DNA of 55,595 bases from a virus. Position numbers and translations under genes: made by a program. Shown in pieces: positions 1-7,621 of the stretch. The DNA is taken from positions 1 through 55,595 of IMG/VR virus record IMGVR_UViG_3300032246_001883; one strand, written 5' to 3'. The notes beneath the pieces were generated by a model. It had not been told where the DNA came from and did no database searches. It worked only from the letters and a program-made list of their open reading frames with translations. The first letter of the stretch is position 1, and the number at the start of each line of letters is the position of its first letter.

Positions 1-3
1 CAT
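1..3 (-). CDS. start codon of a gene leaving the window
   Basis: The minus strand reads ATG at the first three bases, 24 nt downstream of a T4-type late promoter box (27-34). Only the start codon is inside the window, so nothing can be said about the product. Its position after the fibre block suggests another late structural gene. There is no strong Shine-Dalgarno, only an A-rich leader. Confidence 0.45.
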
Positions 4-26
4 TTTTTTATTTTAAAGTTATTAAG

Positions 27-34
27 TATTTATA
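27..34 (-). promoter_or_regulatory. T4-type late promoter -10 box TATAAATA
   Basis: The minus strand carries the exact T4 late promoter octamer TATAAATA, recognised in T4 by gp55-RNA polymerase with gp33 and the sliding clamp. It lies in the gap after the 1072-residue adhesin gene and 24 nt before an ATG. Two other boxes in this window (18280 and 32068) sit at almost the same distance from their genes, which supports a functional reading. Confidence 0.7.
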
Positions 35-43
35 ACTGTTCAA

Positions 44-3000
44 TTATGAAGAACTTGTTGAGATATTTGTGTTAGGGAATGCTCTGCCAGCACCCCAAAC
101 AATTCGAATACCACCCGATCCAGGTTGGACTTTGATAGTTGTATCATAATCATATGCATATGATCCGTTCCACCAACCTCCTCCTCCAGATCCATAATAT
201 TTACGGCTATCATCTGGACCATAAAGGCTAGATCCGGTACCTCTTCCACCGGCGCCCGTGAAGTTTTCTTGACCAGCGATTACGAATGAAGCACCAGTTC
301 CTCCTGTACTATTATTAGCGCCGGTAGTACCAGCAATGCCAGCACCAGAAACAACACCATCGCCGCCGGAACCGCCGGTGCCATAATATGTACCCGCAGC
401 ACCACCGCCGGATCCTCCGGTATTTAATCTATTAGTCATGTTGCCACCAGAACCGCCATCGCCACCAGCATAAATAAACCTATCAATGGCACCGCCGGAT
501 CCACCAATACCTATTGTATCTGAAGTAAACGTTGAATATCTGCCAGAATATGCCTCTAATAGTGGTGTACCGTATACACCGTTACGGTATATACCACAGA
601 CGCTTCCGTAGTAATCCATTCTCAAAGTTAGAACTTCTCCTGGTGTAACAGAAATATTATTTCTGTAAGCGAGGCCGCCGCCGCCACCGCCAGGTGCACC
701 ATATTTGTTAATATACACACCATAATCTGGGTCATCAGAATATGTCTGGCTGTTCGTACCACTACTTGCACCTCCATGAGCTATTACAACAGCACTTATG
801 CTAGTAATAAATCCTGGCACTTTAAATGTTGTAGTATAATAACCGACGCTAGGAGTATACAAATAATCACCTGGTGAAGCACTTGCAGTTGTAAAGCTAA
901 AACTATATGCACTGCTATCAACAAATAATCTATCAGTATATGCTCCAGCAGGAATTGAAAGATAATAAGTTGTATTTTCAGACATTGCAGGATAATTACT
1001 AATACTTACGTTCCTATTAGTAGATGGAACACTGCCAGTTGCAAATACAGTTCCTCCTAAACTACCAGTATATAAAACCCATTTCACAGAAGTATTTGTG
1101 GAATAAGCATCTCTGTTTAAAGAGAGAGTAATTACATCAACACCATTAAATCCAGTTCCGCCATCCAATGGAGATACAGCCGTAAGTGTAAGTGGTCCTT
1201 GATCTATTGTTGTAAAGCTAGAATTAAATGTATCGTTTTTAACATGAAGAATATCAGAGTATGCACCAGGAGGAATTGAAAGATAATATTTTGTGTTTGC
1301 AACCAATCGAGGATAATTATCAATAATTACGGCTCTATCAGTATTTGGATTGCTTGAGTTTTCTGGATCAACATATTTATTATAAACTGAAACATTACCG
1401 GTTGCAAATACAGTTCCTCCTAAACTACCAGTATATAAAACCCATTTCACAGAAGTATTTGTGGAATAAGCATCTTGGCTTAAATTAATTCTAAATGGTA
1501 ATGTAGCACCAAAATCTGTTGAACCATTCGTTGGTCTGGAAGATACAAGAGTTAATGCTCCAAAATATCCCATTGTAAAACTATAATTATAAGCTAAACT
1601 ATTATTACCATAATCATCATAATATTGATTTGCCGGAATTGAAACATAATATTTTGTATTTGAGGTAAATACAGATCCGTTGCTGAGTAAATTTATGGGA
1701 AAGTTTAAATTTAAACCTGTACCGTCCTGTCGTGTTGGTGTAGTATTAGCATATATTAAATTCCCGCCATTTGCTGCGGTGTTACCTGTGTATATACGAA
1801 TTCCAGTTACAGAAGTATTTGTAAAAAAAGTTCCTCGATTCGGAAGACTAATAGATAAATTAACTCCACTAGTTGCAGTTCCTCCGTCTACTGGATCTAC
1901 CGCTGTGAGTGACACAGGTGAACGAAAAACATTATTATTAATAGATGTTCCACTACTAGTAATCGCCGAGTAATAAATAGGTTGTGCACCGAGCACACCG
2001 CCTGCAGAAATTGGATCTACTGTATAAGGAATGCCGTTTATAGTAGAACTACTTAAATTTGCAGGAGGTATTGTAAAAAGGTTGGATCCTATGGTAATAG
2101 TTTCTGTATAATCTGTACTACCTGCAGGAACAGTATAGTCAGCAACAAATAAATTACCAAACATAGCGTTAGCGTCAATTTTTGTGTTAGATGTAAGAGT
2201 TAAAGTACCTAATGTTCCGCCCGAATTTAATGTAATCACACTTTGATTTACGTTGGAAACTAATGATCCAAATTTATCTATGTATATTTTAAGTACACCG
2301 TTATTTGTTCCTGATTTTCTAGCCATTAAAGCATAAATGCCGATGTTGTTAACGTACCAAATGCGATTAAAATAAATTGGCGAAACAGGAACATTAAATA
2401 TGGTACTACTAATGTCTTGATAAGCTCTTGCAGGAATTGATAATTGAAAAAGATAATCTAGATAATAATATGTATTATTAATAAACATATCTGCATAACG
2501 TACACTAGAAGTAGCAGATGCGATTGTTGTATTATTATTTGTAGTGTATAAGGATGTACTAACCAGCAGTTGCGTAATACCAGGAGAAGGAAAAACAGAT
2601 GAAGTTCTTACAATATCACTTCCAATAAGACCTGCCGTCCCGGTGATGGCAACACCGTTTGCTCCCATATTAATAAGAGAAATTTTAATTCTTCGGTTAC
2701 TTACATTATTGAAAGATGTACCACTCATATTATTTGTAAATTGTCTAACTGAATTACTAAAATTTGGATCAAAAAATGTATAAACAGGATTTGCTTGACT
2801 TGAATAAGACTCAACTCTTAAAGTTGCATAAGGTAAATAAGCACCGGCGAGTGCTTCGGAATAGATAACCGAATTTTTTAGATTGTTAACAACTACTGAA
2901 TTTGCTGGAATATATACTTGTCCTAAGGCACCAGTAAAAGAAAAGTTAGCTTTGTAAAGTGAAGGATCAGTAGTATCTTGTGCAAATGATGAAAGTGCTG

Positions 3001-3262
3001 CTGTATTACCAGTTAAACTTAACATATTGGCTGTGAATTGACTCGTATTAACAGGCTGATTCCATTGTATTAACAACTGTACTTGTTGTCCGGCTACTAT
3101 CTGAGCTCCATCAGCCTTACCGTCATAGTTAGATGTAATCACGGCAGTAGGTGGCACAGCAATTACACGTTCCCATCGAGTTGCTGCTGAATTGTAAATA
3201 TATTGTTTATTACCAAGTAACCTAAGTGTACTATTAGCGGCCGGCGATAAATCATATGACAT
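44..3262 (-). CDS. giant tail fibre/adhesin with Ig-like repeats and Gly-rich C-terminus
   Basis: A 1072-residue virion protein, probably a distal tail fibre or adhesin. The middle (about 460-830) holds repeated Big/Ig-like units with the recurring pattern P-x-D/N-G-G/S-T and S-x-P-x-x-x-Y-x-D-x-x-x-N. The C-terminal about 220 residues are packed with GGxGG and GGSGG runs separated by Tyr/Thr, like the Gly-rich receptor-binding domains of T4-like gp38 adhesins. Two units share a 75-bp identical stretch. The gene starts on the stop of the upstream fibre gene (TAATG), so translation is coupled. It is last in the late minus-strand block. The fibre role is inferred from composition, size and place; the receptor is unknown. 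Confidence 0.75.
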   Translation of the reverse strand: MSYDLSPAANSTLRLLGNKQYIYNSAATRWERVIAVPPTAVITSNYDGKADGAQIVAGQQVQLLIQWNQPVNTSQFTANMLSLTGNTAALSSFAQDTTDPSLYKANFSFTGALGQVYIPANSVVVNNLKNSVIYSEALAGAYLPYATLRVESYSSQANPVYTFFDPNFSNSVRQFTNNMSGTSFNNVSNRRIKISLINMGANGVAITGTAGLIGSDIVRTSSVFPSPGITQLLVSTSLYTTNNNTTIASATSSVRYADMFINNTYYYLDYLFQLSIPARAYQDISSTIFNVPVSPIYFNRIWYVNNIGIYALMARKSGTNNGVLKIYIDKFGSLVSNVNQSVITLNSGGTLGTLTLTSNTKIDANAMFGNLFVADYTVPAGSTDYTETITIGSNLFTIPPANLSSSTINGIPYTVDPISAGGVLGAQPIYYSAITSSGTSINNNVFRSPVSLTAVDPVDGGTATSGVNLSISLPNRGTFFTNTSVTGIRIYTGNTAANGGNLIYANTTPTRQDGTGLNLNFPINLLSNGSVFTSNTKYYVSIPANQYYDDYGNNSLAYNYSFTMGYFGALTLVSSRPTNGSTDFGATLPFRINLSQDAYSTNTSVKWVLYTGSLGGTVFATGNVSVYNKYVDPENSSNPNTDRAVIIDNYPRLVANTKYYLSIPPGAYSDILHVKNDTFNSSFTTIDQGPLTLTAVSPLDGGTGFNGVDVITLSLNRDAYSTNTSVKWVLYTGSLGGTVFATGSVPSTNRNVSISNYPAMSENTTYYLSIPAGAYTDRLFVDSSAYSFSFTTASASPGDYLYTPSVGYYTTTFKVPGFITSISAVVIAHGGASSGTNSQTYSDDPDYGVYINKYGAPGGGGGGLAYRNNISVTPGEVLTLRMDYYGSVCGIYRNGVYGTPLLEAYSGRYSTFTSDTIGIGGSGGAIDRFIYAGGDGGSGGNMTNRLNTGGSGGGAAGTYYGTGGSGGDGVVSGAGIAGTTGANNSTGGTGASFVIAGQENFTGAGGRGTGSSLYGPDDSRKYYGSGGGGWWNGSYAYDYDTTIKVQPGSGGIRIVWGAGRAFPNTNISTSSS
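1038..1475 (-). repeat. 75-bp identical direct repeat (1038-1112 and 1401-1475)
   Basis: By eye, bases 1038-1112 and 1401-1475 are identical over 75 bp, encoding the same 25 residues (AYSTNTSVKWVLYTGSLGG core) in two neighbouring Ig-like units of the adhesin. The flanking codons have diverged. Exact DNA identity inside otherwise diverged repeats points to recent intragenic duplication or gene conversion. Confidence 0.85.
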
Positions 3263-6039
3263 TATGGTCTCCCAAATTCAACCCAGCCAGTATTTGCTAC
3301 ACCATTACCAGCTACAAGATACATTGACCAAATTCCTGTTGACGTATCCAACCACGTATCTCCTTCTATTGCATTTTCTGGTGGTGTTGAAGTTAAAGTC
3401 TTAGTAATCCTAAAAACAGTTCCTGAAGTTAAACTTTTTGATAATAAACAAACAACATCAACAATCTCTCCTCCAAAAATTAGAGTTGATGTATTTAGTG
3501 TAACAGTAGTACCATCATTAGCAATATAATTTAATGGGTTTATCAAAAAACCGTTTACGTAAACAGAAACAAGACCTGGAGTATATGTATTTGCTCCAGG
3601 TAAAGTAAATACGTTTTGGTTTGTTGTTGCTATAAATGAAAAAACATTTTGTGATGAGTTTGAAGAAGCTACGGCTGTTGTTTGTGTTGTTCCGTCTGGA
3701 AATACAAAACCAGTACCAGATGCTTTTACGTTAGAAGATATTAAAGTATTATTAGAACTTACATATTGCAAGTTTGGTGTATTTGATAAGTATCCTGTTG
3801 CATCAGCAAATATGATAGAGTTTGCTTGATAACCAAATGAAGAAGCTATTCCAACGCTTGGTGTTAAAGAAACAACATCAACAACTTCTCCTCCAAAAAA
3901 TTGAGTTGATGTTGTATCAAATACAACAGTATTGCCTGTATTAGCGGTATAAGTTTTTGGATTTGAATAAAATCCATTTATATAAACAGAAATAAGATTT
4001 TGTGTATATGTATTTGAACCTGGTAAAGTAAATGTATTTTGACTTGGTGTTGCTATAAATGAAAAAACATTTTGTAACGTATTTAAACCAACAGATAAGT
4101 TAGATATTCCAGATGAACCGCCTGATATAGCAGTGTTAACAACGCTAGTAACTCTACCATAAGTGTCAACAGTAATTACTGGAACATAACTAGTATTACC
4201 ATAAGTTCCTGCTGTCACTATACCTGGTGATAATCCGGCACCACCAGCTGTTGTTTGTACTGTTCCATCTGGAAATATAAATCCAGTAGTTGATTTTATG
4301 TTAGAAGATATTAAAGTATTATTAGAACTTATAAATTGTAAGTTTGAAGTATTTGATAGGTACCCTGTTGTATTAGCAAATATAATAGAATTAGATAAGT
4401 AACCAGATGCAGATACTCCTCCGCCACCGCCACCACTAACTGTTATAGCAGTATTAACAATATTAGTGATTCTACCATTAGCAGCTACAGTAACTACTGG
4501 AACGTATGTAGAGTTACCATAAGTACCGGATGTTATTATTATATTGGTAACATCATTATTGGCTTGATTATATGCTGATTGTGCTAAGTTGTTTGCTATA
4601 TTTGCTTGATTGAATCCAGCTTGTGCTAAAGTATTGGCTGTATTAGCTTGGTTATATGCTGATTGCGCTAAATTGTTTGCTGTATTGGCTTGGTTAAATG
4701 CACCATTAGCCTGATTAAAACTGGCTTGCGCTAAAGTATTAGCCGTATTTGCTTGGTTAAATCCAGCCTGTGCTAAAGTATTAGCCGTATTGGCTTGAGT
4801 AAATCCAGCTTGTGCTAAAGTATTGGCTGTATTTGCTTGATTGTATGAACCATTGGCTTGATTGTATGCAGCTTGCGCTAAGTTGTTTGCTATATTTGCT
4901 TGATTGAATCCAGCTTGTGCTAAAGTATTAGCCGTATTTGCTTGAATAAATGCACCATTAGCTTGGTTATATGCTGATTGTGCTAAAGTATTAGCCGTAT
5001 TGGCTTGAGTAAATCCAGCTTGTGCTAAAGTATTGGCTGTATTTGCTTGGTTGTATGAACCATTAGCCTGATTAAATCCAGCCTGTGCTAATGTTCTTGC
5101 TATTTGGTCTAAAGATCCTTGTGATGCGGATTGTGCTAAATCATATGCAGCCTGTGCTAAAGTATTAGCCGTATTAGCTTGAATAAATGCAGCAGTACCA
5201 ATTGGTTCGTTATTGGCTTGATTGTATGCTGATTGCGCTAAAGTGTTTGCTGTATTAGCTTGAATAAATGCACTATTAGCCTGATTAAATCCAACCTGTG
5301 CTAGAGTGTTGGCTGTATTAGCTTGGTTATATGCACCATTGGCTTGATTGAATCCAGCCTGTGCTAAAGTATTGGCTGTATTGGCTTGATTGTATGAACC
5401 ATTGGCTTGATTAAAACTGGCTTGTGCTAAAGTGTTTGCTGTATTGGCTTTAGTAAATGCAGCAGTACCAATTGGTTCGTTATTGGCTTGATTGTATGCT
5501 GATTGCGCTAGAGTGTTGACTGCATTAGCTTTATCGTATGCTGATTGTGACAATAATCTTGCATATGGATCTAATGATCCTTGTGTTGCAGAAAGCGCTA
5601 AATCATATGCTGTGTTGGCTTTATCAAAAGCTGAATTTACTTTTGCAGCTGTTGATACAGCCAAATTTGCTGAGTTAGCCGCTAATGATGCAGATGTATT
5701 TGCTGATGCTGCCGAATTTGCAGAATTATTTGCAGCTGTATAAGAGTTTGTTGCTATTATTAATGCACTATTGGCTGTATTTAATGCATTTTGAGCAACA
5801 TCGAGACCAGGACTTGAACCAGGAATATACTGTATACTTTGAACTTGTTGTGGTGTTTGTTGATTTACACCTACACCAACTGTTCCAATAGTAACATTAG
5901 GACTTAAACCTGTGTTGTATTGTATTTTTTGAACTTGTTGGGATGTTTGTTGATTTACGCCTATACTAACCGATCCAACAGTTACATTTGTTGTCGGTGT
6001 TTGATTTACGGTTACAACTATATTTCCAACATCGGCCAT
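3262..6039 (-). CDS. tail fibre with long NQAN/NTLAQ repeat rod
   Basis: A 925-residue fibre-like virion protein. The N-terminus (about 1-70) has two near-copies of a unit built around VNQQT-QQVQ-IQY. Residues about 90-500 are an Ala/Asn/Gln-rich rod of tandem units such as GFNQANTANTLAQ, likely a trimeric fibrous shaft. The C-terminal half holds two duplicated modules: a short segment containing FPDGTxQTTA, and a module with YVNGF, GGEIVDVVxL and FxLPGxNTYT. The final about 40 residues (EGDTWLDTSTGIWSMY) look like a globular cap found on marine phage fibres. It abuts the 119-residue gene upstream and the adhesin downstream. The exact fibre position is unknown. Confidence 0.7.
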   Translation of the reverse strand: MADVGNIVVTVNQTPTTNVTVGSVSIGVNQQTSQQVQKIQYNTGLSPNVTIGTVGVGVNQQTPQQVQSIQYIPGSSPGLDVAQNALNTANSALIIATNSYTAANNSANSAASANTSASLAANSANLAVSTAAKVNSAFDKANTAYDLALSATQGSLDPYARLLSQSAYDKANAVNTLAQSAYNQANNEPIGTAAFTKANTANTLAQASFNQANGSYNQANTANTLAQAGFNQANGAYNQANTANTLAQVGFNQANSAFIQANTANTLAQSAYNQANNEPIGTAAFIQANTANTLAQAAYDLAQSASQGSLDQIARTLAQAGFNQANGSYNQANTANTLAQAGFTQANTANTLAQSAYNQANGAFIQANTANTLAQAGFNQANIANNLAQAAYNQANGSYNQANTANTLAQAGFTQANTANTLAQAGFNQANTANTLAQASFNQANGAFNQANTANNLAQSAYNQANTANTLAQAGFNQANIANNLAQSAYNQANNDVTNIIITSGTYGNSTYVPVVTVAANGRITNIVNTAITVSGGGGGGVSASGYLSNSIIFANTTGYLSNTSNLQFISSNNTLISSNIKSTTGFIFPDGTVQTTAGGAGLSPGIVTAGTYGNTSYVPVITVDTYGRVTSVVNTAISGGSSGISNLSVGLNTLQNVFSFIATPSQNTFTLPGSNTYTQNLISVYINGFYSNPKTYTANTGNTVVFDTTSTQFFGGEVVDVVSLTPSVGIASSFGYQANSIIFADATGYLSNTPNLQYVSSNNTLISSNVKASGTGFVFPDGTTQTTAVASSNSSQNVFSFIATTNQNVFTLPGANTYTPGLVSVYVNGFLINPLNYIANDGTTVTLNTSTLIFGGEIVDVVCLLSKSLTSGTVFRITKTLTSTPPENAIEGDTWLDTSTGIWSMYLVAGNGVANTGWVEFGRP
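4551..5530 (-). repeat. degenerate tandem repeats coding the NQAN-NTLAQ rod
   Basis: About 1 kb of tandem, imperfect units of roughly 39-42 bp with recurring words such as TTGGCTTGATT and GCTAAAGTATT on the plus strand. They encode 13-14-residue units. Copies are close enough at DNA level to recombine, so rod length may vary between relatives. They are protein-coding, with no spacers. Confidence 0.8.
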
Positions 6040-6398
6040 TACAACATTCCGGCTGTTTTGGTCACCTGAGGAGTTACAGTTACGATGCCTTCTAATACTC
6101 TTATTCTATTATCAGAATTGTTATCTTTAATATAAACATCATAAAGGTATCTTCCAGGAATAATATTTGCTGTATTAGAAGAAGTCATTGACATTGTAAT
6201 CACACCATTAGAAGGATACGTACCAGTTGAAACAGAAAATGTTGCGGCTGCATTAGAAGAATAATAAGATTTTCTCATTTGAGAAGAAGCAGTATATCCA
6301 GTTAAATTCAATAATCCACCACTCACATCATTGAGTGTTAGTGAAGTATTGAAGGTAGCACCTTGCTCTAAAAATAATTCGGTATAACCTGCGGCCAT
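6039..6398 (-). CDS. small tail/fibre-associated protein (BppU-like fold suspected)
   Basis: A 119-residue protein. The pattern F-x-x-G-x-x-F-x-x-x-L-x-x-x-D followed by LTGYTASSQMRKSY and a late YLYDVYIKDNN segment resembles N-terminal domains of phage baseplate-upper or neck proteins that describe an all-beta sandwich. It sits between two fibre genes and overlaps the downstream one by one base at the stop/start. Upstream of it is a 29-nt gap. The role as an adaptor is inference. Confidence 0.55.
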   Translation of the reverse strand: MAAGYTELFLEQGATFNTSLTLNDVSGGLLNLTGYTASSQMRKSYYSSNAAATFSVSTGTYPSNGVITMSMTSSNTANIIPGRYLYDVYIKDNNSDNRIRVLEGIVTVTPQVTKTAGML

Positions 6399-6427
6399 GA
6401 TTTTTTCTAAGTTGTTTTATTATTTAG

Positions 6428-7621
6428 TTAACTGTATGCTATGATAGCAGAACCACCATTGAAGTTTGGTGTTCCGTCACCAGTTAATAATTTTATACGA
6501 TCTAAAGTGCCTGATAATGTTATGGATCCTGATGTATGTTTGATGTAAGCACTAGGAGACGCACTGTATGCAAGAGTATTATAAAGAGTTGAAGTAATAA
6601 CCCAAAGATTACCAGTTAAATTTGAAATAGTTACTATTCCACCAAGTTTTGACGTAGCTAATGCTGCACCATATGAAAGTACGAATGCATTTACTCCTGA
6701 AAATAAGTAAACACTTGATCCAGTATTATTATTAATTCCATGAACTCCTGTGTAACTTCCAGCGGCTGGATATGTCGCACTTGATGATAGTTGAAGGTGT
6801 AGATTTGATCCACTAACCATTGTCAATTCCGATATAATTATTTGAATATTTTTAGCAGTCGATGGTATTCCTGTCCATTCAAAATTATTAACAGTGCCGT
6901 TTGCAGGATTAGCTGAACCTCCATTGACACTTGCGTAAGTTCTATTCAAAACACCACTAGGTAAAATAGCTGAACTTAATGTGCCAGAAATAATATTTGT
7001 TGCATTAGTTGTATCAGTAGTTGCTGAAGTAGCAAGACCAGATACGTTTGCAGTAGTGATTGCTATGCTAGCTTTTCCTAATGAGGTTATTCTACCATAC
7101 TGATCAACTGTAATTGTTGGTATTGTATTTGAACTGCCTGATGATCCGGCTGTTACACCAGAAGTTGGCAATCTCAATGAATTTAATGTACCTGTTAAAA
7201 TATTATTTGCATTGGTAGTATCAGTAGTTGCTGAGGATACTAAGCCAGATACATTTGCAGTAGAAATTGCTATTACAGTATTAGTTAATGACGTTATTCT
7301 GCCATAAGTATCAACAGTAATTGCTGGTACCACAGTTGCGTTACCTGATGATCCGGCTGTTACACCAGAAGTTGGCAACCTTAATACACTTAATGTTCCA
7401 GCAGAAATATTAGCTGCATTAGTTGTATCAGTAGTTGCTGAAGTAGCAAGGCCTGTTATCTGACCAGAACTTAAAGTGATTGTAGAAACTGATACGTTTG
7501 CTGCAGATGTTAATCTTCCTTGACCATCAACAGTAAAGGTGCTTAATGTGTTTGAAGCTCCATAAATTCCTGGTGTTACTGCTGTGTTTGCTAATACTGA
7601 TGGCGTGACTTTTGTTGTCAT
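6428..7621 (-). CDS. tail fibre protein with three ~50-residue repeats
   Basis: A 397-residue virion protein. Residues about 1-215 are built of repeated units of the form TPxITVDxYGRITSL...ATSATTDTTNANNI..GTLxSxRLPxSGV, a common fibre-shaft repeat in T4-like marine phages. The C-terminal about 180 residues form a distinct domain starting near NNFEWTGIPSTAKNIQ, a jelly-roll-like receptor-binding head seen in many marine phage fibres. It overlaps the upstream S74 fibre gene by 4 nt (ATGA), so the two are probably co-translated. Receptor specificity is unknown. Confidence 0.65.
   Translation of the reverse strand: MTTKVTPSVLANTAVTPGIYGASNTLSTFTVDGQGRLTSAANVSVSTITLSSGQITGLATSATTDTTNAANISAGTLSVLRLPTSGVTAGSSGNATVVPAITVDTYGRITSLTNTVIAISTANVSGLVSSATTDTTNANNILTGTLNSLRLPTSGVTAGSSGSSNTIPTITVDQYGRITSLGKASIAITTANVSGLATSATTDTTNATNIISGTLSSAILPSGVLNRTYASVNGGSANPANGTVNNFEWTGIPSTAKNIQIIISELTMVSGSNLHLQLSSSATYPAAGSYTGVHGINNNTGSSVYLFSGVNAFVLSYGAALATSKLGGIVTISNLTGNLWVITSTLYNTLAYSASPSAYIKHTSGSITLSGTLDRIKLLTGDGTPNFNGGSAIIAYS

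Noticed and set aside
4551-5530. Repeat array read as CRISPR
   Set aside because: Repeats are in frame, degenerate and contiguous without unique spacers; they encode a fibre rod.
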